A stretch of 64,000 nucleotides of DNA from Tateyamaria sp. ANG-S1. Lineage in GTDB: Bacteria > Pseudomonadota > Alphaproteobacteria > Rhodobacterales > Rhodobacteraceae. The notes under the pieces were generated by a model. That model saw nothing but the letters and a program-made list of their open reading frames with translations, did no database searches and was not told the DNA's origin. Where the stretch lies: NCBI RefSeq assembly GCF_000814025.1, contig NZ_JWLL01000006.1:744001-808000 (forward strand), written 5' to 3'. The translations under genes and the position numbers were made by a program. Below are positions 1 to 9,714 of the stretch, piece by piece. The first letter of the stretch is position 1, and the number at the start of each line of letters is the position of its first letter.

Positions 1-130
<130 letters not shown>

Positions 131-135
131 TTAGT

Positions 136-213
136 CCGGTGCTCCGCCCTTTAACGACCCAAACGCTCCCCCGGAGCGTTTGCCGGGCCGGAGGCCCGGT
201 CCGGTCGTTAAAC
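136..213. repeat. Cloverleaf-forming intergenic repeat, copy 1
   Basis: The outer arms TTTAACGACC (150-159) and GGTCGTTAAA (203-212) are perfect 10-base complements. They enclose two perfect hairpins: AAACGCTCC/GGAGCGTTT (161-181) and CCGGGCC/GGCCCGG (183-199). The element follows GCTCCGCCC, as do the copies near 24.6 and 56.4 kb. It overlaps the frr stop codon, so the right outer arm contains the frr TAA. It lies between frr and uppS in the same transcript and may act as a processing or stabilising structure there. Confidence 0.75.
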
Positions 214-771
214 CTGCATGATCTCGCTTTGTTTGGTTTCGAGTGCCGTATCAACGGACTTGATGAATTTGTCCGTCATCTCCTGCACTTCGTCTTGCCA
301 CAGCTTCTCGTCGTCCTCGGACATACCGTCAGCCTTGGCTTTCTTGATCTGGTCCATGCCATCGCGGCGCACGTTGCGGATGCTGACCCGCGCGTTTTCG
401 GCATAGCTGCCCGCGACCTTGCCCAACTCGCGACGTCGTTCTTCGTTCAACTCGGGGATGGGCAGCATGATGATGGTGCCGTTGAGCTGCGGGTTGATGC
501 CCAACCCGCTTTCCCGAATGGCCTTTTCCACCTTGCCCACTAACCCCTTGTCCCAGACGTTGACCGTGACCATGCGCGGTTCAGGCACGTTCACGGTGCC
601 CACCTGGTTGATAGGCGTCATCGAGCCATAGGCATCGACCATCACCGGCTCAAGCATAGAGGCAGACGCGCGCCCTGTGCGCAGCGATGCAAATTCAGTC
701 TTGAGGTTGGCCATGGCCCCGTCCATCCGGCGCTCAAGGTCGTCTGTGTCCAGCATGAAATCGTCAGACAT
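208..771 (-). CDS. frr: Ribosome recycling factor
   Basis: Splits post-termination ribosomes together with EF-G in the cytoplasm. The protein is 187 residues, the family norm, with the RRF pattern: an N-terminal helix with [20 protein letters not shown], the [13 protein letters not shown] turn, and the C-terminal helix rich in Arg/Lys and Glu. The start at 771 ([11 protein letters not shown]) matches family N-termini and has GGGGA seven bases upstream; the longer reading frame upstream is not needed. It lies downstream of pyrH on the same strand (gap 92 bases) and upstream of uppS, the standard tsf-pyrH-frr-uppS order. Confidence 0.97.
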   Translation of the reverse strand: MSDDFMLDTDDLERRMDGAMANLKTEFASLRTGRASASMLEPVMVDAYGSMTPINQVGTVNVPEPRMVTVNVWDKGLVGKVEKAIRESGLGINPQLNGTIIMLPIPELNEERRRELGKVAGSYAENARVSIRNVRRDGMDQIKKAKADGMSEDDEKLWQDEVQEMTDKFIKSVDTALETKQSEIMQV

Positions 772-863
772 GGTATTCCCCGTGTTTCTTCTTGTCGCCC
801 AATTGGCGTTTGACATGCATATAAATCAAGCCGCGCGCATATGACCAGCGCGAGTTGCGCCGC

Positions 864-1595
864 TTAGCCCTGTACGCGCGTGAAGGTGCCGTTGCCTTCC
901 AGAATTTCCTTGAAACCGCCGGGCGTATCCAGAGGGAAGACAATCAGCGGCAGGTTGTTGTCGCGCGCAAGCGCGATGGCAGAGGCATCCATAACCGCCA
1001 GCCGCTTGGCGAGCACCTCGTCATAGGTCACGACATCGAAGCGTTTGGCATCCGCGTGTTTCTTGGGATCCTTGTCATAGACGCCATCGACACCGTTCTT
1101 GCCCATGAATATCGCTTCGCAGGACATCTCATTCGCGCGCAGGGTCGCGGCAGTGTCCGTGGTGAAATACGGGTTGCCTGTACCGGCGGCAAAGATGCAG
1201 ACCCGCTTCTTTTCCAGGTGACGCACGGCGCGGCGGCGGATGTAGGGTTCGGCCACCTCATTCATGGTGATCGCTGAAATCACGCGGGTGAAGACGCCCA
1301 GCCCCTCCAGCGCAGACTGCATGGCCAGCGCGTTCATCACCGTAGCGAGCATCCCCATGTAGTCGGCGGTCGTCCGCTCCATCCCCTGAGCCGAGCCCTG
1401 CAATCCGCGGAACACGTTGCCGCCGCCGATCACCATGCAGATCTCGACACCCATGTCGTGGACCGACTTCACTTCCAGTGCAATCCGCTCGACCGTCGGC
1501 GGGTGCAGACCAAAGCCCTGATCGCCCATCAGCGCCTCGCCCGAGATCTTCAACATGACCCGCTTGAACTTCGCCTGTGTTTCGGTCTCGGTCAT
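864..1595 (-). CDS. pyrH: Uridylate kinase
   Basis: Phosphorylates UMP to UDP in pyrimidine nucleotide synthesis. It is a bacterial hexameric enzyme of the amino-acid-kinase fold, unrelated to eukaryotic UMP kinases. The 243 residues are the usual length. Visible motifs are [12 protein letters not shown] near residue 12, [10 protein letters not shown] near 55, and [17 protein letters not shown] near 135, the nucleotide/UMP binding segment. The start at 1595 (MTETETQ) has GGGGA upstream and fits the family; the frame stays open about 98 codons further into the miaA leader without similarity. First gene of the pyrH-frr-uppS run seen here; the divergent miaA starts 73 bases away. Confidence 0.97.
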   Translation of the reverse strand: MTETETQAKFKRVMLKISGEALMGDQGFGLHPPTVERIALEVKSVHDMGVEICMVIGGGNVFRGLQGSAQGMERTTADYMGMLATVMNALAMQSALEGLGVFTRVISAITMNEVAEPYIRRRAVRHLEKKRVCIFAAGTGNPYFTTDTAATLRANEMSCEAIFMGKNGVDGVYDKDPKKHADAKRFDVVTYDEVLAKRLAVMDASAIALARDNNLPLIVFPLDTPGGFKEILEGNGTFTRVQG

Positions 1596-1667
1596 GGTGC
1601 GTCCCCGCTCTTTGAATTTGCGCGCAACCTGTCCTAAATGCGGCAGGTTTTCAATGGACGACACGAC

Positions 1668-2549
1668 ATGATCCGCGACCTTATCGCCAAATTGTCCAAG
1701 GACTTGCCGGTTCTGATTGCCGGACCGACTGCCTCGGGCAAATCCGCGCTGGCCTTGGCCATTGCAGAAGCACAGGGCGGGGTCATCGTGAACGCCGATG
1801 CGAGTCAGATCTATGACTGTTGGCGGGTGCTGACCGCCCGACCTTCGACAGAGGAAGAGGCGCGCGCGCCGCATCTTTTGTATGGCCATGTTGCCTATGA
1901 CGCGCCCTACTCAACCGGGCATTGGTTGCAGGAAGTGACGCCGTTGCTGGGTGGCCCGCGCCCCATCATCGTGGGCGGTACGGGGCTGTACTTCAGCGCG
2001 CTGACCGAAGGTTTGGCGGATATTCCGGCCACGCCCCCCGACATTCGGGCTCTGGCGGATACTCTGGATGTTGCCGCAATGCTCGCGGATCTTGATCCCG
2101 AGACGATCAGCCGGATCGACAGTGCAAACCGCGCCCGCGTGCAGCGCGCGTGGGAGGTGCAGCAAGCCACAGGTCAGCCATTGGCCCATTGGCAGGATCA
2201 GACCCGGCCCCCGGTTCTGAAAGCCGGTAGCTTTACCGGCATCGTCATGGAGAGCCCCAAGGAATGGCTGACCCCGCGCATCGAGGCCCGCTTTGACCAA
2301 ATGCTGAAAGGTGGCGCGCTGGACGAAGCCCGGGCGATGCAGGATCGCTTCGATCCCGCCCTGCCCGCCTGCCGCGCCATCGGGGCGGCAGAGGCGATGG
2401 CGGTGCTGCGGGGCGAGATCGATCACGACACCGCCGTCGAACGTGCCACAATCGCAACCCGCCAATATGCCAAGCGGCAGCGCACGTGGTTTCGCGCACG
2501 GATGGCGGATTGGCACCGGATTTCGTCCCCTGACCTGGTCGCCACTTGA
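1668..2549 (+). CDS. miaA: tRNA dimethylallyltransferase
   Basis: Adds the dimethylallyl group to N6 of A37 in tRNAs reading UNN codons. The 293 residues are near the family length. The P-loop [14 protein letters not shown] lies near residue 14, followed by NADASQIY with the catalytic Asp, the [10 protein letters not shown] segment, and the C-terminal [13 protein letters not shown] motif. I chose the ATG at 1668 ([12 protein letters not shown]); an in-frame start 10 codons upstream overlaps the pyrH leader. It is divergent from pyrH and followed by an unrelated AraC regulator. Confidence 0.95.
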   Translation: MIRDLIAKLSKDLPVLIAGPTASGKSALALAIAEAQGGVIVNADASQIYDCWRVLTARPSTEEEARAPHLLYGHVAYDAPYSTGHWLQEVTPLLGGPRPIIVGGTGLYFSALTEGLADIPATPPDIRALADTLDVAAMLADLDPETISRIDSANRARVQRAWEVQQATGQPLAHWQDQTRPPVLKAGSFTGIVMESPKEWLTPRIEARFDQMLKGGALDEARAMQDRFDPALPACRAIGAAEAMAVLRGEIDHDTAVERATIATRQYAKRQRTWFRARMADWHRISSPDLVAT

Positions 2550-2621
2550 CATATTCCATAGCGTTGACGCCATTCTTGTGGGGAAGCGCGTCGTTGACTT
2601 GTCGAAAACGGACCATCACCC

Positions 2622-3410
2622 ATGTCCTTGCCGCCGGTCGAAATCAAACCGTTGAGCCAGCTGACACTTGGTCAGGACTGGCGGATCGCGCTGGCCCATG
2701 ACCGGCCACAGCATGCCGTCATCTGGGTGACCCGTGGACAGGGGCGGTTGTTGCTGAACGGGACACGGCGCGGCGTCGGCACGCACAACGCGCTCACGAT
2801 CCCGCCGCATACGCTGTTTTCGCTGGATCTGGGTCGGCAAGGTGTCGGAATGGCCGCGCTGATCCCGGACGGCACGGAGGTACGCCTGCCCCTTGGCCCG
2901 CGCCAGTTGCGGATACGAGACGTGGATGCCATCGGCGAGTTGACCGGCATCTTTGAAGCCGCACATCGGGAAACGACCCAAGGCAAGGCGCTGGCGCAGG
3001 ATGCTATTGATGCGCAGATGTCGCTTTTGTCGGTCTGGCTCAGACGTCAGATCGCCCTACCCGAAAACTTGCCCACAGCAATGAATGCCGCAGCGCGTTT
3101 GAGCGCGCGGTTCTGCGAACGGGTGGCCCGCGGTCATGCAAGCGGGTTGTCGATGGCGGAACATGCCGCTGAACTTGGCGTCACCGCTACCCACCTGACC
3201 CGCGCCTGCAAGGCAGCGACCGGGCGGACGGCAGCCGATCTGCTGACCGAACGCATCCTGTATGCCGCACGCACAGCACTTGTTGAGACGACCGTTCCCG
3301 TGCAGGATATCGCCCGGCACCTGGGCTTTGGTTCGGCGGCCTATTTCACCCGTTTCATGCAGCAGCACACCGGTCAAACCCCCACTGCACTGCGCAAAGC
3401 CGCGCGGTAG
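2622..3410 (+). CDS. AraC-family transcriptional regulator
   Basis: 262 residues. The N-terminal 130 or so residues form an AraC-type ligand/cupin-like region (AVIWVTRGQGRLLLNG). The C-terminal part carries two helix-turn-helix motifs: one around LSMAEHAAELGVTATHLTRA, and a second with VPVQDIARHLGFGSAAYFTR, the diagnostic AraC signature. The ligand is unknown. The gene stands alone between miaA and an ABC importer. Two identical 11-base repeats, one helical-turn pair apart, lie just downstream and ahead of the importer, which makes that operon a plausible target (inference). Confidence 0.92.
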   Translation: MSLPPVEIKPLSQLTLGQDWRIALAHDRPQHAVIWVTRGQGRLLLNGTRRGVGTHNALTIPPHTLFSLDLGRQGVGMAALIPDGTEVRLPLGPRQLRIRDVDAIGELTGIFEAAHRETTQGKALAQDAIDAQMSLLSVWLRRQIALPENLPTAMNAAARLSARFCERVARGHASGLSMAEHAAELGVTATHLTRACKAATGRTAADLLTERILYAARTALVETTVPVQDIARHLGFGSAAYFTRFMQQHTGQTPTALRKAAR

Positions 3411-3774
3411 GGCGGCGCAGCGAATCCATTGCCCAACACTGGCGATGTCGCAAACAGGATAGGCAAATGTCGCAAACGTGTTCTGATTTCTGAAACCGCC
3501 CCGTTGACCTGTGTGCCTATCTGTTGCCTCATAAGGTCAGGGAACAACAAAGATCGCAGATGTGCACGAAGACGTCCGGAACGAACCGGACACACGCACA
3601 GGGGACCACCACTTGGGTCTGCTTCGGTTACTGGGGGCGTCAGTGTAGGCACAATCACCACCACTTCCATCTTGTGGTTCATCCGAGCCATGCCAGAGGC
3701 GTCGACCAAAGAACGCCCGGTAGTCAAAAGCGGCGGCAAAGACCCGCCTGCAAGCCACCCAACAGGGGCGACAT
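3411..3774. other. Intergenic region between the AraC gene and the ABC importer
   Basis: No convincing gene. Short frames here have no family resemblance, and I see no remnant of a substrate-binding protein, which often precedes such permeases. The stretch contains a pair of 11-base direct repeats and, about 27 bases beyond them, a TTGACC hexamer (3504-3509) that could be a -35 element, though no good -10 follows at standard spacing. Confidence 0.5.
3445..3477. promoter_or_regulatory. Candidate AraC-type operator: two identical 11-base direct repeats
   Basis: ATGTCGCAAAC occurs at 3445-3455 and exactly again at 3467-3477, 22 bases start to start, so both copies face the same side of the helix. 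AraC-family dimers typically bind direct repeats at about this spacing. The pair lies immediately after an AraC gene and about 300 bases before the ABC permease. Binding is inferred from layout only. Confidence 0.4.
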
Positions 3775-4821
3775 ATGGGACTTTTCATTCTCCGACGATT
3801 GGGCGTGATGCTGCTGACGGCCTTGTGCCTGACGTTCATCGTGTTCTTTCTGACCAACCTCTACCCGAACCTCGAAAAGCTGGCCAAGACCCAGGGCAAT
3901 TTCCGTATGACGGACGAGGCCGTGGCAAGCTGGCTAGATGACCGCGGGTACATTGACAACACGTTTGTGAAGTATGGCCGCTGGCTGGGTGTAGTGCCCG
4001 GTTGGGTTACGGAGAAAGACGACGGTATCGTCACCGGACAGTGTTTCGCAGAAAATGCGCCGGTCGAGGAGCGCGCGACGTTCTGTGGCGTGCTGCAAGG
4101 CGACTGGGGCTTTTCACTGGTCTTTAAGGATGAGGTCAGCAACATCGTGGCGACCCGGCTCGCGGCAACAGGCAAGCTGATGGGGTTTGTGCTGCTCGTA
4201 ATGGTGCCGATGTCGCTGATCGTGGGCGTACTTGCGGGGATGCGTGAGGGGTCGGGGCTGGACCGGTCGCTGTCCACCTTCTCCATCGCGACGACGGCAA
4301 CGCCCGAATATGTGTCGGGCGTGATATTCATTGCGATCTTCGCCTCATCCGCCTTTGGTCTGAAGTGGTTCAAGGGGTCGGCGACGCAAGCCATCGAGAA
4401 CGCAACATTCGAGAACTTCACCCTGCCCGTCCTGACCATTGCGCTTTATGGCATGGGCTACATCGCGCGGATGACGCGGGCGAGTATGACCGAGGTGATG
4501 ACCGCGCAATACATCCGAACGGCGCGGCTCAAGGGCGTGAGTTTCGGCAACATCGTCCTCAAACATGCTCTTCGCAATGCGCTCATCGCCCCCTTTACGG
4601 TCATCATGCTGCAAATCCCGTGGCTGCTGAACGGTGTGGTCATTGTCGAGACACTCTTCAACTACAAGGGCTTCGGCTGGCTGCTGGTGCAAGCTGCAGG
4701 CAACAACGACATTGAGTTGCTGCTCGCCGTGTCGGTCGTATCCGTCGTCGTGGTGCTGATCACGCAGCTGATCTCGGACATCGGCTACGTGTTCCTCAAC
4801 CCCCGCATTCGCATTTCCTAA
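3775..4821 (+). CDS. ABC importer permease, DppB/OppB type
   Basis: Inner-membrane permease of the peptide/nickel/opine (PepT) importer family, 348 residues. It has an N-terminal membrane helix (LGVMLLTALCLTFIVFFLTN), a periplasmic stretch of about 110 residues, then five hydrophobic segments. The EAA-type coupling loop is visible near YIRTARLKGVSFGNIVLKHA, where the ATPase docks. The start at 3775 has AGGGG upstream. The next permease begins 12 bases after the stop with AAGGAGG between, so the two are co-transcribed. The substrate cannot be read from the sequence, and no binding protein gene is adjacent. Confidence 0.9.
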   Translation: MGLFILRRLGVMLLTALCLTFIVFFLTNLYPNLEKLAKTQGNFRMTDEAVASWLDDRGYIDNTFVKYGRWLGVVPGWVTEKDDGIVTGQCFAENAPVEERATFCGVLQGDWGFSLVFKDEVSNIVATRLAATGKLMGFVLLVMVPMSLIVGVLAGMREGSGLDRSLSTFSIATTATPEYVSGVIFIAIFASSAFGLKWFKGSATQAIENATFENFTLPVLTIALYGMGYIARMTRASMTEVMTAQYIRTARLKGVSFGNIVLKHALRNALIAPFTVIMLQIPWLLNGVVIVETLFNYKGFGWLLVQAAGNNDIELLLAVSVVSVVVVLITQLISDIGYVFLNPRIRIS

Positions 4822-4833
4822 GGAGGCAAACCC

Positions 4834-6285
4834 ATGGACGCTTTGACATGGACAGGCCCACTTGGGCAATTTCTGGACCCGGCGTTGTACGTACTCAGCG
4901 CAGTCTTTCTGGTCGCAGTGCTGGTGCAAATCGTGATGAGCGTGGCAACCGGCGGATCGCGCATCGTCACGAACCCGGATGGCACACTCAGTTCTGCGGG
5001 CGGGGCGTATGACCTGTCGGCCACCGCCACGCGCTGGACCGGCTTCGCGCTTTTATTGGTGATACTAGCGTATATCGCACTTGGCGTATTTGGCGGCCCC
5101 GCCACCACCGGCATCATAGGCGGGATGAGCCAACAACTGATCCCGGTCTGGATCGCGCTGATCGTTACGTTCGCGCTGTCGATCACCTTCAAACGCAAGC
5201 TTGGTCTTTACGGCAAACTGTTCGATTCCACGGTGGGCATGATCGGTTTCGCGCTGGTGATGTTCTGGGTCTATGCGGGCGCGATGGCTGGCCTCTTCGA
5301 CTGGATCACCACCCATGACAGCCTCAGCCAGGTGTCCGGCATGAAGAACAAGGTGCCCGGCACGCCGATGCGCGGGGCCGAGGACGGCGAGTATGCCTGG
5401 TATCTGCTGGGCGGCGACAATCTTGCCCGCGACGTGTTCAGCCGCCTATTCAAAGGCGCGTGGATCGTGGTCCAGATCGCACCGCTGGCCACGCTCTTTG
5501 CGTTCATGGTGGGCATCACGCTGGGCCTGCCCGCGGGCTACTATGGCGGTCGGTTGGATGCGTTCCTGTCATTCCTCGCCAACCTGATTCTCGCCTTCCC
5601 TGTGATCCTGCTGTTCTACCTGCTGGTCACGCCGGAGATCGTGGCGACGGGCATTCCCAACTACATGGCGACCGTCCTGTTCGTCTTCCCGCTGATCTTT
5701 GTCGGCGTCCTGCTGAACTCGCGCTACTATACGCAGCCGAGTTTCCGCACGCCGCTTTTGATCATCGTGTTGGGGATCATGGGCTGGATCTACCTTTCAC
5801 TGATCTCGGACGGTGGGACCAAGGTCGCGGTGCTGCCGGAGTTCCTGGACCTTTTCGACATTGACCCCGGTATCCTCGTGGTGTTCGTGTCGGTCGTATT
5901 CGTCAACGCGCCTACGGTGTTTCGGATCGTGCGGGGCCTCGCCCTCGACATCAAGACGCGGGACTACGTGGCTGCCGCTCAGACCCGCGGCGAAGGGCCC
6001 TGGTACATCATGCTGTGGGAGATCCTGCCCAACGCACGCGGACCGCTGATTGTCGATTTCTGCCTGCGCATCGGCTACACTACGATCCTTTTGGGCACCT
6101 TGGGGTTCTTTGGCCTCGGCCTGCAAAGCGAGAGCCCGGATTGGGGAACAACCATCAATGCGGGCCGGCGTTTGTTGTCGGTCTATCCGCACGCGGCCAT
6201 CGCACCAGCTTTGTCGCTGCTCACATTGGTTCTGGGGCTGAACCTGTTGGCGGACGGGCTGCGTGAAGAAAGCCTGAAGGACTGA
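4834..6285 (+). CDS. ABC importer permease, DppC/OppC type, enlarged
   Basis: Second membrane subunit, 483 residues against roughly 300 for typical DppC. The extra length is N-terminal: about four predicted hydrophobic segments in the first 165 residues before the canonical domain begins near GGDNLARDVFSRLFKGAW. There is a further insertion around residues 280-345. The coupling loop is ALDIKTRDYVAAAQTRGEGPWYIMLWEILPNA (around residue 375). It is translated from a strong AAGGAGG site just after permease 1. The enlargement suggests a subfamily distinct from E. coli Dpp/Opp; function beyond transport is unknown. Confidence 0.9.
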   Translation: MDALTWTGPLGQFLDPALYVLSAVFLVAVLVQIVMSVATGGSRIVTNPDGTLSSAGGAYDLSATATRWTGFALLLVILAYIALGVFGGPATTGIIGGMSQQLIPVWIALIVTFALSITFKRKLGLYGKLFDSTVGMIGFALVMFWVYAGAMAGLFDWITTHDSLSQVSGMKNKVPGTPMRGAEDGEYAWYLLGGDNLARDVFSRLFKGAWIVVQIAPLATLFAFMVGITLGLPAGYYGGRLDAFLSFLANLILAFPVILLFYLLVTPEIVATGIPNYMATVLFVFPLIFVGVLLNSRYYTQPSFRTPLLIIVLGIMGWIYLSLISDGGTKVAVLPEFLDLFDIDPGILVVFVSVVFVNAPTVFRIVRGLALDIKTRDYVAAAQTRGEGPWYIMLWEILPNARGPLIVDFCLRIGYTTILLGTLGFFGLGLQSESPDWGTTINAGRRLLSVYPHAAIAPALSLLTLVLGLNLLADGLREESLKD

Positions 6286-6300
6286 GTTGACACCGTAGGA

Positions 6301-6345
6301 CTGGGGCGCTGCCCCAGACCCAGAGGTATTTTTAGCCAGAAGAAA
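6301..6345 (+). terminator. Hairpin between permease and ATPase genes
   Basis: CTGGGGC (6301-6307) pairs with GCCCCAG (6311-6317) across a 3-base loop, followed 10 bases later by a short T run (TATTTTTAG). Very similar GGGGC..GCCCC..ATTTTTAGCCAGAAGAA strings are common between roseobacter genes. In this position it could partly terminate or stabilise the permease message before the ATPase gene. Confidence 0.5.
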
Positions 6346-6380
6346 GCCAAAGATGCGCGAACTGGCGGGGAGAAATGAAG

Positions 6381-8468
6381 ATGGCGAAACAGGACTATGA
6401 CGGCCCGATCCTCGAGATCGACAAGCTGAGCATTTCCTTCTTCACGCGGCTGCGGGAAATTCCTGCGGTCATGGACTTTTCGGTGACGGTACAGCCCGGT
6501 GAAGCCGTCGGGCTGGTCGGAGAATCCGGGTGCGGTAAGTCGACCGTGGCCCTAGGCGTCATGCAGGATCTGGGCAAGAACGGGCGGGTTGTAGGCGGAT
6601 CGATCAAGTTCAAGGGCCGCAATCTGGGCAAGATGAGCATGGAAGAGCTGCGAGACATTCGCGGCTCGGAAATCGCGATGATCTATCAGGAGCCAATGGC
6701 GTCACTGAACCCGGCCATGAAAATCGGCAAACAGCTGATGGAAGTGCCCATGATCCATCAGGGCATGAGCGAAAAGGACGCCTACGACCGTGCTTTGCAG
6801 GTGGTCACGGACGTAAAGCTGCCGGACCCCAAGCGCATCCTCAACAGCTTTCCGCATCAGCTGTCGGGCGGGCAACAACAGCGCATCGTCATCGCGATGG
6901 CTTTGATGTCCGAGCCGTCGCTCCTTATCCTCGACGAGCCGACCACCGCACTGGATGTGACGGTCGAAGCCGCGGTGGTCGAACTGGTCAAGGACCTGGG
7001 CAAGAAATACGGCACCTCGATGCTGTTCATCTCGCACAACCTCGGCCTCGTGCTGGAAACCTGCGACCGCATTTGTGTGATGTATTCGGGCGAAGCCGTC
7101 GAACGCGGCAGCATCAAACAGGTGTTCGACGAGATGCAGCACCCCTACACTCAGGCGCTGTTCCGCTCGATCCCCCTGCCCGGCGCGGACAAGAACGCGC
7201 GCCCCTTGGTGGCGATCCCCGGCAACTTCCCCTTGCCCCATGAACGCCCGCCCGGCTGCAATTTCGGGCCGCGCTGCGACTATTTCGAAGAAGGCCTGTG
7301 CAACCAGGACAAAGCGATCCCGATGTTTCCAGCCAATGACGATGGCAGCCACGAAACCCGCTGCCTGAAGTTCAAGGAGATTGATTGGAACGCCCCACTG
7401 ACGTTGGGCGAACAGAAAGAAAAGGGCGAGGTCGGCGATGTTGTCCTGAAGATGGACAACCTCAAGAAGTATTATGAGGTCGCGGCCTCTGCCCTCTTTG
7501 GCGGTGGCAACAAGAAGGTGGTCAAGGCCAATGAAACGCTGAGTTTCGAGGCGCGGGAATCCGAGACACTGGCGATTGTGGGTGAATCCGGTTGCGGCAA
7601 GTCCACCTTTGCCAAGGTGCTGATGGGGCTTGAGACGGCGACTGAGGGCACGATTGCCTTGGGCAACAAGCCGATTCAGGACGTGCCGATTGAAGAGCGC
7701 GACACGCAAACCGTCGCCGACGTGCAGATGGTGTTCCAGAACCCCTTTGACACGCTGAACCCGTCCATGACCGTGGGTCGTCAGATCATCCGCGCGCTTG
7801 AGATTTTCAAGGTTGGCAAGAACGAAGCGGAGCGCAAACAGCGTATGCTGGAATTGCTTGATCTGGTGAAACTGCCCCGCGCCTTTGCGGACCGGATGCC
7901 ACGGCAGTTGTCAGGCGGGCAGAAGCAGCGCGTCGGCATCGCCCGCGCCTTTGCCGGTGATGCGCGGATCGTGGTGGCGGATGAACCCGTCTCCGCCCTC
8001 GACGTGTCGGTGCAGGCGGCCGTGACCGACCTGCTGATGGAGATCCAGCGCGAGCAGAAGACGACGCTCCTGTTCATCAGCCACGATCTGTCCATCGTGC
8101 GCTATCTCAGCGACCGGGTGATGGTCATGTATCTGGGGCACGTGGTCGAACTGGGGACGACCGAACAGGTCTTTGCCCCGCCTTACCACCCGTACACAGA
8201 GGCCCTGTTGTCTGCCGTGCCCATCGCGGACACATCGGTTGAAAAACAGCACATCGTGCTCGAAGGCGACATTCCGTCCGCCATGAACCCACCGCCCGGA
8301 TGCCCGTTCCAAACGCGCTGTCGCTGGAAATCAGACGTTCCGGGCGGTCTGTGTGAAAAAGAGGTGCCGCCCGTGCGCCATCTGGCGGAGGGGCATCAGG
8401 TCAAATGCCACCTGGCCGATGACATCCTTGCGCGGATGGAGCCGGTGATCAAAATTGCAGCAGAGTGA
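6381..8468 (+). CDS. ABC importer ATPase with two fused nucleotide-binding domains
   Basis: A DppD-DppF type fusion of 695 residues that powers the preceding permeases. Domain 1 has Walker A GESGCGKSTVALG (residue ~50), signature LSGGQQQR and Walker B LLILDEPTTALD. Domain 2 has Walker A GESGCGKSTFAKV (~400), LSGGQKQR and IVVADEPVSALD. Each half ends with the Cys-containing oligopeptide-transporter C-terminal segment (PPGCNFGPRCDY and PPGCPFQTRC), typical of this subfamily. The ATG at 6381 is preferred over the one at 6375 because GGGGAG then has proper spacing. Both ATP sites look intact. Confidence 0.95.
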   Translation: MAKQDYDGPILEIDKLSISFFTRLREIPAVMDFSVTVQPGEAVGLVGESGCGKSTVALGVMQDLGKNGRVVGGSIKFKGRNLGKMSMEELRDIRGSEIAMIYQEPMASLNPAMKIGKQLMEVPMIHQGMSEKDAYDRALQVVTDVKLPDPKRILNSFPHQLSGGQQQRIVIAMALMSEPSLLILDEPTTALDVTVEAAVVELVKDLGKKYGTSMLFISHNLGLVLETCDRICVMYSGEAVERGSIKQVFDEMQHPYTQALFRSIPLPGADKNARPLVAIPGNFPLPHERPPGCNFGPRCDYFEEGLCNQDKAIPMFPANDDGSHETRCLKFKEIDWNAPLTLGEQKEKGEVGDVVLKMDNLKKYYEVAASALFGGGNKKVVKANETLSFEARESETLAIVGESGCGKSTFAKVLMGLETATEGTIALGNKPIQDVPIEERDTQTVADVQMVFQNPFDTLNPSMTVGRQIIRALEIFKVGKNEAERKQRMLELLDLVKLPRAFADRMPRQLSGGQKQRVGIARAFAGDARIVVADEPVSALDVSVQAAVTDLLMEIQREQKTTLLFISHDLSIVRYLSDRVMVMYLGHVVELGTTEQVFAPPYHPYTEALLSAVPIADTSVEKQHIVLEGDIPSAMNPPPGCPFQTRCRWKSDVPGGLCEKEVPPVRHLAEGHQVKCHLADDILARMEPVIKIAAE

Positions 8469-8954
8469 TCAAACCGCGTTCGTGGCCGCTGTGTAGTTCT
8501 CCATGAACTGCCAGAAGGCCGGTATGGCCGTCGTTTCGGCCCAATAGCGCAAGTCAGTCGCATTCAGTGCCAGCACACCTGCGCAATAGGCCGTCCAGAA
8601 CTGCAACGCGCGCTTTGCAGTCCGGGACAGGATCAATGTCCAGAGAAAGCCAAGTGGGCCCATAACAACAGCGGCGATACAGGCAGCCATCATCATGTCT
8701 GCGGCCAACAGACCGTACAGGGTGGTGTAGTCCAGCGTGATCAGGAACAGAAAACCAATGTTGGACGCGAAAAGCATCCCGGCAATCGCCCCGGCGATCC
8801 CTCCGGCCGCGAGCATATCAAGGTGGACGCGCCGCGCCGACCGGCTTTGGTGGATCAACTTGGGCTTCGTCACAACCACATCACGCGCATTCAGCGTGTG
8901 CCCCTTGTTGATGCGCGTCACCCGTTCGTCAAATGTGGATTGTCCCGGTTTCAT
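8469..8954 (-). CDS. Hypothetical membrane protein
   Basis: 161 residues of unknown function. The first 45 residues are hydrophilic and basic, then come three or four hydrophobic segments (about 47-72, 80-110, 122-138). No recognised motif. It is convergent with the ABC ATPase gene, with its stop directly abutting that gene's stop, and is probably transcribed alone. Confidence 0.6.
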   Translation of the reverse strand: MKPGQSTFDERVTRINKGHTLNARDVVVTKPKLIHQSRSARRVHLDMLAAGGIAGAIAGMLFASNIGFLFLITLDYTTLYGLLAADMMMAACIAAVVMGPLGFLWTLILSRTAKRALQFWTAYCAGVLALNATDLRYWAETTAIPAFWQFMENYTAATNAV

Positions 8955-9042
8955 GCCTACTCTCAGCCCTTGTCCTACCGGGTGGGCTACACTTTGGTCG
9001 TGGCATGTTTGTGGCAGATACGACGTGACGTAGCGGCAACCC

Positions 9043-9630
9043 TTAGCTGCCCCAGATCACCTTCACGTAATTGCGTGTCTCGCGGAAGGGCGGCACGCCG
9101 TTGTATTTCTTCACGGCCCCCGGCCCCGCATTGTAGGCGGCCAGCGCCAGACGCCAGCTTCCAAAGGTGCGGTACTGTTCCTTGAGATAGCGCGCACCGC
9201 CATCAAGGTTTTGCGCCGGATCCTCACGATCAACGCCCAGGCTGCGCGCCGTCGCAGGCATCAACTGTGCCAGACCATATGCGCCCTTGTGCGACTTCGC
9301 CTTGGAGTTCCAACCGCTCTCTTGCTGGACGAGACGTAGGAACAGATCCTCGGGCACGCCGTGACGGCGAGCGGCGTCCCTCGCCATGTTCAGATAGGGA
9401 CCGCGATACTTTCCAGTAAATCGCTTGGTTTCCGCGTCCCACTTGGTCGGTGTGACGACCTTGCGCGGCTGCAGCCGGACCGAATTCGAGTATTGCTTGG
9501 AGGCGCGATTGTCCAAAACCTTGGTCTGGGATTTGAACAGGCTGTTCCGGTTTTTCGATGACAGGTTCTGCGCCATGGCCGCATCTGCAACGAAGGCGGC
9601 GACAATCGCCCCAACCCAGAATGCTCGCAT
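9043..9630 (-). CDS. Lytic transglycosylase (SLT domain), exported
   Basis: Cleaves peptidoglycan glycan strands in the periplasm with formation of anhydro-muropeptides. 195 residues: a signal peptide ([20 protein letters not shown]), a basic linker, then the SLT fold from about residue 80. The catalytic Glu is in [14 protein letters not shown], followed by [18 protein letters not shown] and [16 protein letters not shown], the family hallmarks. I start at 9630 because this puts the signal peptide first. A CtrA-type box lies between this gene and the divergent ssb. Confidence 0.92.
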   Translation of the reverse strand: MRAFWVGAIVAAFVADAAMAQNLSSKNRNSLFKSQTKVLDNRASKQYSNSVRLQPRKVVTPTKWDAETKRFTGKYRGPYLNMARDAARRHGVPEDLFLRLVQQESGWNSKAKSHKGAYGLAQLMPATARSLGVDREDPAQNLDGGARYLKEQYRTFGSWRLALAAYNAGPGAVKKYNGVPPFRETRNYVKVIWGS

Positions 9631-9714
9631 CTTCACCGTCCCCCAGCTCGTACACTGCCATCGTTTCTTGACGCGCAATATACGGCTTTTTCTCCAGTTT
9701 GCTACCTCTGAGAT

